DNA of 64,000 nucleotides, taken from contig JAVJOU010000013.1 in NCBI GenBank assembly GCA_040216635.1, positions 62,001-126,000 of the forward strand, read 5' to 3'. The notes beneath the pieces were generated by a model. It worked only from the letters and a program-made list of their open reading frames with translations, was not told where the DNA came from and did no database searches. The stretch is from UBA1479 sp040216635. Lineage in GTDB: Bacteria; Pseudomonadota; Alphaproteobacteria; Rhodospirillales; Casp-alpha2. A program made the position numbers and the translations under genes. Of the stretch, positions 34,144-42,563 are shown in pieces (position 1 is the stretch's first letter; every line of letters starts with the position of its first letter).

Positions 34144-34383
34144 TTAAAGACTGTTGTGTGTGCCGTCGCAGAACGGCGGCGTGTTGGTGGCCTTGCAGCC
34201 GCAAAAATAAACGGTTTCCGATTTTTCTGCGGTGATGACCAACGGTGTCATGCCCGTGCCTGAATGAGACCCATCGCAAAACGGCTGATTGGTGCTCAGC
34301 CCGCAGGCGCACCACGCATATTTCTTCCCCGCTTCGACGGCGGTGGCGTAGGGCGCCTTTTGCGCGATTTTCGGAACGGTCAT
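34144..34383 (-). CDS. CDGSH iron-sulfur domain protein with two clusters
   Basis: A 79-residue protein with two MitoNEET-type 2Fe-2S sites, each three Cys plus one His. The first uses C25, C27, C36 and H40 (FCDGSH). The second uses C61, C63, C72 and H76 (FCDGTH). Double-CDGSH proteins are small cytosolic redox or cluster-transfer proteins; the partner is unknown. The lipoprotein gene follows on the same strand. Confidence 0.92.
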   Translation of the reverse strand: MTVPKIAQKAPYATAVEAGKKYAWCACGLSTNQPFCDGSHSGTGMTPLVITAEKSETVYFCGCKATNTPPFCDGTHNSL

Positions 34384-34499
34384 CGCGGTCTCCGTGAATG
34401 CATTCGCCGGGTGGCGGATGTCGGCCGATGCTATGTCGGGTCGCCGGGGAATCTAATGGACCCGCGGCCTTGCGGCAAGCCCGCTGCCGATTAAGAAAA

Positions 34500-36281
34500 T
34501 CAACGTGACCCCGTTGATATTTCGTCGGCCGTGGCGGCGGTTCCCGGGGCGGCCATGTCGATCAGGGTTTGCGCCAATTTGGCCATCGCGCGGGCGCGTG
34601 ACCAGGCATTTTCAATGGCGCGGGCTTCGGCCATGGCGCGGTTGAAGGCATTCAGGGCCAAGTCGGATTCCGCCGCGCGCGCATGGAGGGTCGCCGTGTC
34701 GCCATGCACCCAGACACGGCTGATCGCGCTGGGGATGCGGTAGGCCGCGGCAATCGCCAAACGTTCGCTCGCCAGTGGTTCATCGGGCGCCAAGCCCGCC
34801 ATGCGCTGGTGGGCGGCGATGGCGAACAGTACCTGTGCCTGCAGGCGGGCGTCGTCGATTCGTTCCGCCGCATCGCGTGCCCGGGCAAAGCGTTCGGTCA
34901 AAACCTCGGTCGGGCGGTCCTTGATCCGGGCCATGTCGCTGAGAGCCAAAACCAGACGGCTGATCGCATAGGCGCGGGCAAAAGGCAGGGCGATGGCTTC
35001 GGCATCGTTGAAGGCTTCGTCCATGACGGCATCGGCACCATCCCGGTCGCCTGCCTGTGCGCGGGCGACGGCGACTTCGCCCAAGACCAGGACGCGATAC
35101 CGTTCGGCATCGACGTCGTGGGCGAGTTCCATGGCCTTGTCCAGGCGTCCGGCGCGAATTGCCGATTGTGCCGCCGCGATCAGGACGCTGGCCTTATCCG
35201 TCCTGTGGGCGACCAGGCGCGCGAGATCCAATGCGTCGTCCAGGCGGTCCAGATCCGCCAGCGCACCCGCGACCTGGCGCCAGGCGGCAACTTTGGACGC
35301 GGTCGGGACTTTTTCATCGGCGGTTAAGCGCGCCAGATGAAGGGCCGCGGTTGCCGTGTCCTGGTCGCCCGACCGGTACAAGGCGACCGCCGCACGGGTC
35401 GCGAAGGCGACCTTGTCCGCCGGGACCTTCAAATGACGGGCCATGCTGAACAACAGGGATGCCGTATCTTGCGCGGCCTGCATGTATCCGTGCCGTGCCT
35501 GGGTGTCGGCGATCACGGCCAGGGCTTCGATCTGGGTGCGCGATTCGGGAATGATCTCGGCGGCGGCAAGGGCTTCTTCCTCCCGCCCGGCGCGGGCCTG
35601 GGCCTGGGCAATGTCGCGCAGGGCAACCATCACCAAGCGCGGGTCCTGTATCCGCCGGGTCGTTTCCATGGCTCGTTTCATCAGCCCGGCGCGGGCTTGT
35701 GCCGCCAATATTTCCCCCAAGGCCCAATCGCGCAGGTCGCGCTTCGTCACGGCCTTCGCACTTTCGAATCCTTCAGTCAGCAAACAGCGGACGGTGGGTT
35801 TGTCGAAACAAGGTGCGGGGTCGCGGGCGGCATCGGCCGGTTCGGCTTCTGCGTCGTCGATCAGATCACGTGTCGCCGGATGGGCCTGCAAGGCCTGGCG
35901 GGCGTCGTCCATGGCCTTGCGACGGGTGTTGTCCAGATTCTGCAACAGGCGGCTGACGCGCAGGCTGCGTTCAAGGTGATCGACCAAGGCATCGGTGATG
36001 CGGCCGGTGACCCGCAATCCCGCCTGTTGCTGATACAGTCGGATCGCCGAGGTCAGGTTCTGGTTCAATTTGCCGTCGAGAAATCCCGAATACATCCCCA
36101 GCGTCGCAAGGGCCGATTGCACCTGGCGCACGATATCGACTTTGGGGGCCATGGGTTCACGGCCGAGCGAAGGGATGTCCGGGGCCTCGCGGGCGGCCTG
36201 CGCGGGCAAGGCAAAACATCCGGCAGTCAGGGCCAGCCCTGCCAGAATCGCCGCCCGAATGGTTGTTCGTCCTCGATACAT
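34500..36281 (-). CDS. Exported peptidoglycan-binding / helical-repeat protein
   Basis: A 593-residue protein with a signal peptide (ILAGLALTAGCFALPAQAA; the Cys does not form a perfect lipobox). Residues about 50-110 form a PG_binding_1 domain (VQSALATLGMYSGFLDGKLNQNLTSAIRLYQQQAGL). The rest is a long alanine-rich array of helical pairs, TPR/SEL1-like, with repeated A-x-A-x-A-G-x-x-x-x-A units from about 180 to 590. It should sit in the periplasm attached to the wall and bind other proteins. Function unknown. Confidence 0.78.
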   Translation of the reverse strand: MYRGRTTIRAAILAGLALTAGCFALPAQAAREAPDIPSLGREPMAPKVDIVRQVQSALATLGMYSGFLDGKLNQNLTSAIRLYQQQAGLRVTGRITDALVDHLERSLRVSRLLQNLDNTRRKAMDDARQALQAHPATRDLIDDAEAEPADAARDPAPCFDKPTVRCLLTEGFESAKAVTKRDLRDWALGEILAAQARAGLMKRAMETTRRIQDPRLVMVALRDIAQAQARAGREEEALAAAEIIPESRTQIEALAVIADTQARHGYMQAAQDTASLLFSMARHLKVPADKVAFATRAAVALYRSGDQDTATAALHLARLTADEKVPTASKVAAWRQVAGALADLDRLDDALDLARLVAHRTDKASVLIAAAQSAIRAGRLDKAMELAHDVDAERYRVLVLGEVAVARAQAGDRDGADAVMDEAFNDAEAIALPFARAYAISRLVLALSDMARIKDRPTEVLTERFARARDAAERIDDARLQAQVLFAIAAHQRMAGLAPDEPLASERLAIAAAYRIPSAISRVWVHGDTATLHARAAESDLALNAFNRAMAEARAIENAWSRARAMAKLAQTLIDMAAPGTAATADEISTGSR

Positions 36282-36420
36282 ATCGGTCCGTTTAACCGTT
36301 GCGATTCGTGCGTTGCCAGCGGTCTGCTGGCGCCCCCTCGGAATTTCTTGTTTTATGGGCCCGCACTCAACAGTCCGGACGGGTCGGTATTGCCGACCGT
36401 ATTGTGAAGATCATACCGCC

Positions 36421-37389
36421 ATGGCCGTCTATACGGAAGTCTCTGACGAAGAATTGATCCAGTTCATGGACGGCTACGACCTGGGCGAAGTCGTGTCGTG
36501 TAAAGGCATTGCCGAAGGAATCGAGAATTCGAACTTCCTGCTGACCATGACGGCGGGGACGTTCATCCTGACACTTTACGAAAAACGCGTCGATCCGCGC
36601 GACCTGCCGTTCTTTGTCGGTCTGCTGGATCATCTGGCGGAACGGGGCATTCCTTGCCCCTTGCCCGTGCGGGACAGGGCGGGGGAAATCTTGCGCGCCC
36701 TGGCCGGCCGGCCGGCGGCGATCGTCACTTTTCTTCCCGGCATGTGGCCCCGGCGGGTCGCCCCGGATCATTGCGCCGAGGTCGGCCGTGCCCTGGCATG
36801 CATGCATCTGGCGGGTGCCGGGTTCGAGGGCGGGCGGGAAAATGCGCTTTCCGTTCCGGCCTGGCGCCCCTTGTTGGACAGCGCCGGTCCCGAGGCCGAC
36901 CGTGTGCAGATGGGAATCGGCACAAAACTCAACCATGACCTGGATGAAATCGAAGCGGCCTGGCCCCAAGATTTACCGCAAGGGATCATTCATGCCGACC
37001 TGTTCCCCGACAACGTGTTCTTTCGCGGCGGTGAATTGACCGGTCTGATCGACTTTTATTTCGCCTGCCGGGATTTCCTGGCCTATGACCTGGCGATCTG
37101 TCTCAACGCGTGGTGCTTCGAAAGCGATTACAGCTTCAACATCACCAAGGCCCGGCGTCTGGTGACGGGTTATGCGGGGGAGCGGCCGCTTGACGAGGCC
37201 GAGGTCGCCGCCCTGCCGCTTCTGGCCAGGGGGGCGGCGATGCGGTTTTTGCTGACCAGGATATATGACTGGCTCAACACGCCGAGCGGCGCCCTGGTCA
37301 CGCCCAAGGACCCCATGGAATACATGGCAAAACTGCGTTTTCACGAACGGGTGCGAAGTGCCTCTGAATACGGATTGGATGTGACCTGA
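36421..37389 (+). CDS. thrB: Homoserine kinase, ThrB type II
   Basis: Phosphorylates homoserine for threonine synthesis. This is the 322-residue choline-kinase-like form typical of alpha- and betaproteobacteria. Landmarks are AEGIENSNFLL (nucleotide loop), H191-A-D193...N198 in IIHADLFPDNVFF (catalytic Asp) and LIDFYFAC (metal Asp). The ATG at 36421 is the family start; the open frame upstream has no similarity. rnhA follows after 5 bases, a conserved pair. thrC is 15 kb away. Confidence 0.93.
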   Translation: MAVYTEVSDEELIQFMDGYDLGEVVSCKGIAEGIENSNFLLTMTAGTFILTLYEKRVDPRDLPFFVGLLDHLAERGIPCPLPVRDRAGEILRALAGRPAAIVTFLPGMWPRRVAPDHCAEVGRALACMHLAGAGFEGGRENALSVPAWRPLLDSAGPEADRVQMGIGTKLNHDLDEIEAAWPQDLPQGIIHADLFPDNVFFRGGELTGLIDFYFACRDFLAYDLAICLNAWCFESDYSFNITKARRLVTGYAGERPLDEAEVAALPLLARGAAMRFLLTRIYDWLNTPSGALVTPKDPMEYMAKLRFHERVRSASEYGLDVT

Positions 37390-37394
37390 ACGAC

Positions 37395-37838
37395 ATGACC
37401 GATAGCGACGACATCATCGAAATTTTTACTGACGGCGCATGTTCCGGGAACCCGGGACCCGGCGGCTGGGGGGTGCTGATGCGGTGGCGCGACCACGAGA
37501 AGGAACTGTGCGGCGGCGAGCCCGAGACCACCAACAACCGGATGGAACTGATGGCGGCGATCCAAGGGATCGAAAGCGTCACCCGCCCGTCACGTCTGCG
37601 TCTGGTCACGGACAGCGTTTATGTGAAGGATGGGATCACCAAGTGGATCCACGGCTGGAAACGCAACGGCTGGAAAACGGCGGCCAAGAAACCGGTCAAG
37701 AACGAGGACCTGTGGCGCCGCCTGGACGCGGCTCTGGCGGGGCATAAGATTGACTGGCAATGGGTCAAGGGGCATGCCGGTCACCCCGAAAACGAACGGG
37801 CGGACGAGCTTGCACGCCGCGGTATTGCCAAATTGTAG
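37395..37838 (+). CDS. rnhA: Ribonuclease HI
   Basis: Degrades the RNA strand of RNA-DNA hybrids (R-loops, primers). The 147-residue protein has the four acidic catalytic residues: D13 (FTDGACSGNPG), E51 (NNRMELMAA), D73 (LVTDSVYV) and D137 (NERADELA), plus the basic protrusion GWKRNGWKTAAKKPVKN. It is 5 bases behind thrB. Confidence 0.96.
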   Translation: MTDSDDIIEIFTDGACSGNPGPGGWGVLMRWRDHEKELCGGEPETTNNRMELMAAIQGIESVTRPSRLRLVTDSVYVKDGITKWIHGWKRNGWKTAAKKPVKNEDLWRRLDAALAGHKIDWQWVKGHAGHPENERADELARRGIAKL

Positions 37839-37859
37839 CTCTTTCGTACATCTCGACTT

Positions 37860-37875
37860 TTAGCGTATTAGCGTT
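37860..37875 (+). repeat. Direct repeat before the sensory cassette
   Basis: TTAGCGTA is followed directly by TTAGCGTT, an 8-base direct repeat with one mismatch, 79-94 bases upstream of the kinase start. Direct repeats of this size upstream of two-component genes can be regulator sites, but no such regulator is known here. Confidence 0.3.
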
Positions 37876-37953
37876 TTCTCCCGCGCTTGCTACACTGCGC
37901 TCGGGGTTGGAGGTGAACGCGTTCATGAGGGAAAGGCTGACCGCCAGCTTCAT

Positions 37954-39516
37954 ATGGATAATAGCCAGAACAATATCGAGGGCGACAGCGACCCAGCGGT
38001 GACCCGGGTGCTTCTGGTCGAGGATGACCCGGGCGATGCCCTATTGGTCAAGCGCGGCCTGGAGCGGGCATATCGGGGCCGATATGAGATTGTCCACGTC
38101 GATACCTTGATGGCGGCTGCGGACTATCTGCTGACCGGGGAGAAAACCTGTGACGTCGTTTTGCTTGACCTGTCTTTGCCGGATTCGCAAAACCTGCAGG
38201 GATTAAGCGTGCTGGCAGACGTCACCCAGGGTGACATCCCCATCGTTATTCTGTCCGGCCAAGATGATGAAACCTTGGCCCATACCGCAATTCTTCGCGA
38301 TGCGCAGGACTATCTTAGCAAACATGATATGACCGAGCGGGCGCTTGACCGCACGCTGCGCTATTCCATCGAACGTCACCGCATTCAAGTTGATTTACGC
38401 CGGTCCCGCGAACGGTTCCGGCAATTCGCGCGGGTCGCGTCGGACCGGTTCTGGGAAATGGACAGCGATTTGAGGTTCATAGACGCGGTCGGCACGCTGG
38501 CTGATGATTACCAGCCGGCGCGCGAAGATGTAATCGGCAGGCGTCGATGGGAAATAAGCGGGTTCGCCCCCTTGCCGCCCCATACCTGGGAAGAGCATCG
38601 TGCGGACCTGGAACAGAAAAAATCGTTCCGCGGTTTCGAAGTCTCTTACACCGCACCCAACGGTGACATTACCTATTGGTCGATCAATGGCGAGCCGATC
38701 AAGGACGAGCACGGCAGGTTCGAAGGCTATCGCGGCACGGCCGCCGATATCACCAAGCAGAAATCCGCCGAGCAGAGGCTTCGAAAGGTCGCCGATGAAT
38801 TGGCGCAGACCTCGGCCGAACTCTCGGACACGAATGCCAAGAAGGACAAATTCTTTTCGATCATTGCCCATGATCTGCGCTCGCCGTTCGCGGGCATGCT
38901 GGGGACCGCCGATATGTTCCGGCGGGGGATTACCGGCGGGAACCCGGATCAGCTGAAAAAACAGGGCGACATGATGTTCGCCGCGGCGACGCGTGCGCTC
39001 AACCTGGTCGAGGATTTGTTGGAATGGTCGCGGCTGCAACTGGGTGGTGTTTCGTTTCAGCCGGAACGCTTCGACATTGTCGAAATGATACAAGAAACCA
39101 TCGACCTGACGCAGGATCAGGCCGATCAGAAGGGCGTTGTCCTGATGAAGGAAACGCCTGAATTCCAAACCGTCAATGCGGACAAGCGCGCGGTCAGTTC
39201 CGTGATCCGTAATCTGATCGCCAATGCGGTCAAGTTCACGGCACAAGGCGGGCAGGTTAACGTCGGTGTCCGTGATAATGGATCAGATGTTGCGGTTTCC
39301 ATCCAGGATACGGGCGTGGGCATGGACGATGCGAAAATCGCCAGTCTGTTCGAAATCTCGGAACAGAAAAGCACCACGGGCACGGCCGGCGAAAAAGGCA
39401 CGGGGTTGGGCATGGTTCTTTGCAAGGAACTGGTTGAACAGAACGGCGGCGGCATAGTTGTCACAAGCCGTCCGGAACAAGGCACCAAAGTCATTTTCAC
39501 GCTGCCAAAGGGATGA
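37954..39516 (+). CDS. REC-PAS-histidine kinase
   Basis: A 520-residue soluble hybrid kinase. The N-terminal receiver covers 15-135 with acidic E23-D24-D25, phosphoacceptor D72 (VLLDLSLPDS) and K123. A PAS domain follows (about 150-270, ending GYRGTAADIT). The HisKA region has H306 in FFSIIAHDLRSPF, and the ATPase has NLIANAVKFT, DTGVGM and GTGLGM boxes. There is no membrane segment. It can receive a phosphate at D72 and signal through H306. It overlaps the start of the binding-protein gene by 4 bases, tying it to a periplasmic sensor. Confidence 0.92.
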   Translation: MDNSQNNIEGDSDPAVTRVLLVEDDPGDALLVKRGLERAYRGRYEIVHVDTLMAAADYLLTGEKTCDVVLLDLSLPDSQNLQGLSVLADVTQGDIPIVILSGQDDETLAHTAILRDAQDYLSKHDMTERALDRTLRYSIERHRIQVDLRRSRERFRQFARVASDRFWEMDSDLRFIDAVGTLADDYQPAREDVIGRRRWEISGFAPLPPHTWEEHRADLEQKKSFRGFEVSYTAPNGDITYWSINGEPIKDEHGRFEGYRGTAADITKQKSAEQRLRKVADELAQTSAELSDTNAKKDKFFSIIAHDLRSPFAGMLGTADMFRRGITGGNPDQLKKQGDMMFAAATRALNLVEDLLEWSRLQLGGVSFQPERFDIVEMIQETIDLTQDQADQKGVVLMKETPEFQTVNADKRAVSSVIRNLIANAVKFTAQGGQVNVGVRDNGSDVAVSIQDTGVGMDDAKIASLFEISEQKSTTGTAGEKGTGLGMVLCKELVEQNGGGIVVTSRPEQGTKVIFTLPKG

Positions 39517-40529
39517 TCGGCACCATGAAGCCAATATCTGCGTTTTCAGACCGGCGTGACGGAAGTTTCCGACATTCCTTGGTATTTATCCTGGCCGTTG
39601 TCATCGGTGTCGCGGCGATGGGCCGGGCCGCGCAGGCCGAGCCGATTGTGATCGCCACGTCAAAGTCGGGCTGGCTTGTCTGGCTTGCGGACGATCAGGG
39701 TTTTTTCAAGCGGGCCGGGGTCGATGTGAAGGTCGAACTGGTGGGTTCGGGCGTGGCCGCGGGGGCCGGTTTGATCGACGGAAAATACCAATTCGCGACC
39801 ATGTCCGAATATGCGTTTGCGGCCCGAAGTTTCGAACACCCCGAATTGCGGGTGACCGGCACCGTGGCGGCGATTTCGAACGTGCGGCTGATCGGGCGCC
39901 GGTCCGCCGGGGTGAACGGGCCCGCGGATTTGCCCGGTAAGTCAATCGGGCTGCGTGCGGGATCGATCTCGCAATTCTTTCTCGGCCGGTTGCTGGATTT
40001 GAACGGCATTCGGGCGGCCGACGTGAAAACAGTCGATATCGCGCCACCGAAATTACCGGAAGCCTTGGGGAATCGGACGGTCGACACGATCGTCAGTTGG
40101 GAGCCCTATGCCAATCAGGCGGCTGAACTTCTGGGCAAGGACGGCATCGCCATTACCGTCCAGGGTGGGCAGCCTTACTATTTCGTTCTTGCCGCGACCG
40201 CGGGCTTTATCGGCAAACGGACCGGTGACGTTGAAAAGGTCGTGCGGGCCTTGGTTAACGCGGCGGATTGGGCCGGTGCATCGCGTGAGTACAGCATGGA
40301 TATCCTTTCCGGGCGTATGGGGGTCGACCGGGCGGTGTTGGAAAAACTTTGGCCGGATCACGTGATGGACGTTTCCTTGTCTCAGGACATGCTCAGCCTG
40401 ATGGAAGACGAAGCCCATTGGCGGGTCGAAAACGGATTGTCCAAGGGACAGGTCCCCAATTTTCTTGAACGGGTCTACCCCGATGCCTTGTTGGCCGTGG
40501 ACCCGACACGGTTCACGATCATTCGTTAG
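39513..40529 (+). CDS. Periplasmic NMT1/SsuA-like solute-binding protein in a two-component cassette
   Basis: A 338-residue binding protein of the NMT1/SsuA class, usually receptors for thiamine precursors, sulfonates or nitrate. The signal peptide (SLVFILAVVIGVAAMGRAAQA) ends near residue 42. The mature part begins PIVIATSKSGWLVWLADDQGFFKRAGVDV and has VDTIVSWEPYANQA. Start at the ATG overlapping the kinase stop; ATG 39525 is an alternative. No permease or ATPase gene is near, so it probably presents a ligand to the membrane kinase 13 bases downstream rather than serving import. Confidence 0.88.
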   Translation: MIGTMKPISAFSDRRDGSFRHSLVFILAVVIGVAAMGRAAQAEPIVIATSKSGWLVWLADDQGFFKRAGVDVKVELVGSGVAAGAGLIDGKYQFATMSEYAFAARSFEHPELRVTGTVAAISNVRLIGRRSAGVNGPADLPGKSIGLRAGSISQFFLGRLLDLNGIRAADVKTVDIAPPKLPEALGNRTVDTIVSWEPYANQAAELLGKDGIAITVQGGQPYYFVLAATAGFIGKRTGDVEKVVRALVNAADWAGASREYSMDILSGRMGVDRAVLEKLWPDHVMDVSLSQDMLSLMEDEAHWRVENGLSKGQVPNFLERVYPDALLAVDPTRFTIIR

Positions 40530-40542
40530 GGTGAGGCCGTAG

Positions 40543-41976
40543 ATGCGCATCAAGACGGCCGCCCGGATTTCCGCCGTGGTCATTCTCGTGGCGGTCGGTG
40601 CTTTGGTGCTGATGAATATGATCGGCTTAGCCCAAGTGCGCGAGGTCCGCGAACTCGATGGCCGCGCGCAGTCGATCAACCGGGCTGTTCTTGACCTCAA
40701 CGTGCTTGCATCCGAACTGCAGACCCGCCGCACCCGCCGCCTGGATCAGCAATTCGATGCCCGCATCAAATCATTATTGGACCTTTTGGGACATTTCCTG
40801 GACGGCCCCGCCGAACAGGTGGTGATCACCCGGCGGATGGTCGCCAGTACGGACATCATGCGGGTGTCGTTGCAAGACCTTGGGAAAATTCTGGACCGTC
40901 CCGACGCCGAGACAGCGGATGCCCAGCGGGCGCAGCGGGCCTTGATGCGCTCTTTCCTGTCTGCTTCGCAATCGTTGGCGGCACTGTCCAACAGACTCAG
41001 CAAGTATTTTCAGGCCCGTATCGCGCGGATCGAGGCGACGGTCATCGCCCTGACCCTGGGGACGGCGGGGGTCGTCGTGCTGATCGTTGCCGTGTTTTAT
41101 GTTCTGTCGACCCGCGGAATCCTGACGCCGTTGTTCCAATTGCGGGACCGAATTAAAAACCTGGCCTTGGATACGGACCTGGAAGAAGAGGACTTTATTG
41201 CCAGCAACGAGCTTGAGGAAATCGCCCATGAATTCGACCGGCGGTTTCAAGCGCAGCAAAACGCCGAGTTGAAACTGATCGAATACGCGAAGAATCTGGA
41301 ACGCTCCAACCGCGACTTGGAAGACTTCGCCTATGTCGCATCTCATGACCTGCGTGCGCCCCTGCGTGGCATCAAGACGACGGCAGCCTGGATCGCCGAA
41401 GACCTGGGCGCCGAGGTGTCGCCCGATACCCTTGAAAACCTGGCCATGTTGCGTTCCCGGGTGGAACGCATGGATGGGCTGCTGGAAGGGCTGTTGAAAT
41501 ATTCCCGCGTCACGAGCAAAGCCTATGATTTGGAAAAAGTCGATCTGCCTGAACTCGTCGATGAAATCATTCTGATGATCGAACCGCCGGCGGGGATGGT
41601 CGTGACTTACGAGGGCGACGTGCCGCCCTTTCCCGCCACACGGGTTCACCTGCAGCAGGTTCTGCAAAACCTGATCGACAATGCGATCAAACACCATGAC
41701 CGGGATGTGGGTATCATCACGGTCAGCGCTATGGATGGTGACGGTTTTGTGTCGTTCGAAGTGCGTGATGACGGGCCGGGGATCGCGCCTGAATTTCATG
41801 ATAAGGTGACGCAGATTTTCCAGACGTTGAAACCCCGTGATCAGCATGAAGCCTCGGGGATCGGCCTCGCCACCGTGAAAAAGGTGGTCGAGGCCCATGA
41901 CGGTACGCTGACCGTCAATAGCCCGTTGACCGACCGTGGCTGTGCCGTGTGTTTTACATGGCGAAAGGAAGGATGA
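40543..41976 (+). CDS. Membrane histidine kinase, phytochrome-like HisKA
   Basis: A 477-residue kinase. Two membrane helices (about 10-30 and 165-188) enclose a 135-residue periplasmic, mostly helical sensor region with no recognised domain. A HAMP-like linker follows (ILTPLFQLRDRIKNLA), then H268 in EDFAYVASHDLRAPLRGI. That pattern is characteristic of bacteriophytochrome-type kinases that phosphorylate single-domain response regulators. N, G1 and G2 boxes are present (NLIDNAIKH, DDGPGI, GIGLAT). The periplasmic region is a natural docking site for the preceding binding protein. Confidence 0.92.
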   Translation: MRIKTAARISAVVILVAVGALVLMNMIGLAQVREVRELDGRAQSINRAVLDLNVLASELQTRRTRRLDQQFDARIKSLLDLLGHFLDGPAEQVVITRRMVASTDIMRVSLQDLGKILDRPDAETADAQRAQRALMRSFLSASQSLAALSNRLSKYFQARIARIEATVIALTLGTAGVVVLIVAVFYVLSTRGILTPLFQLRDRIKNLALDTDLEEEDFIASNELEEIAHEFDRRFQAQQNAELKLIEYAKNLERSNRDLEDFAYVASHDLRAPLRGIKTTAAWIAEDLGAEVSPDTLENLAMLRSRVERMDGLLEGLLKYSRVTSKAYDLEKVDLPELVDEIILMIEPPAGMVVTYEGDVPPFPATRVHLQQVLQNLIDNAIKHHDRDVGIITVSAMDGDGFVSFEVRDDGPGIAPEFHDKVTQIFQTLKPRDQHEASGIGLATVKKVVEAHDGTLTVNSPLTDRGCAVCFTWRKEG

Positions 41977-41980
41977 TCGG

Positions 41981-42412
41981 ATGACCAAATACCGCGAGGT
42001 TACATTTCTGGTCGTCGAAGACGACGATTTGGATTTCAAAATCCTGAAACGTGCCTTCAAGAATCTTAAGATCACCAATCCGGTGCGGCGGGCCCATGAC
42101 GGGATCGAAGCCCTGGATATCCTCAAGGGCCAAAACGGGCAGGAGAAAATTTCGCTTCCCTATCTGATCCTGCTGGATTTGAAGATGCCGCGCATGGGGG
42201 GGCTGGAATTTCTCGACAACCTGCGGTCCGACCCTGATCTGCATAAGGATATCGTTTTCGTGCTGACAACGTCCGATGCGGAATCGGATGTTGACGAAGC
42301 TTATAAGCAGAACGTCGCGGGCTATATCAAGAAGGGCGATCCGGAAGAAGGCTTCGAGGAAGCCATCCGGATGATCGACCATTACTGGAAAGTGGTCGAA
42401 TTCCGCACCTGA
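41981..42412 (+). CDS. Single-domain response regulator, Rcp1 type
   Basis: A 143-residue stand-alone receiver of the Rcp1/CheY group that pairs with phytochrome-like kinases. Acidic pocket E13-D14-D15, phosphoacceptor D66 (LILLDLKMP), T/S in VLTTSD and K in GYIKKGD are in place. The start ATG lies 5 bases after the kinase stop. There is no output domain; it may carry phosphate to another protein or back to the REC-PAS kinase. Confidence 0.93.
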   Translation: MTKYREVTFLVVEDDDLDFKILKRAFKNLKITNPVRRAHDGIEALDILKGQNGQEKISLPYLILLDLKMPRMGGLEFLDNLRSDPDLHKDIVFVLTTSDAESDVDEAYKQNVAGYIKKGDPEEGFEEAIRMIDHYWKVVEFRT

Positions 42413-42443
42413 CCGGCCTTTGAACGATTATTTCCGCCCCGGC

Positions 42444-42458
42444 AATGCTGCATTGCAT
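42444..42458. promoter_or_regulatory. PhaR-like site upstream of phaZ
   Basis: CTGC-ATT-GCAT lies within AATGCTGCATTGCAT. It matches the CTGC-N3-GCAG pattern reported for PhaR of related alphaproteobacteria at 7 of 8 positions. It lies about 105 bases before the phaZ start. A TATAAA hexamer at 42515-42520 might be its -10 region, but no clear -35 was found. Confidence 0.33.
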
Positions 42459-42563
42459 GATCGCCGTTAACCTATGACTGACGGTGTATTGCGGTCCGCT
42501 TTGTTGCGGTGCATTATAAAGGTTCCGGGTGCCGAGCCTGCGCCTGCGGAAAGGACGTTTCCC

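Noticed and set aside
37925..38002. A possible leader peptide overlapping the first kinase start
   Set aside because: GGAGG lies before it at 11 bases, but the peptide has no distinctive codons and overlaps the kinase frame; evidence is too thin.
40774..42126. A 450-codon antisense frame across the membrane kinase
   Set aside because: It has no start context or similarity and lies opposite a kinase with all its motifs.
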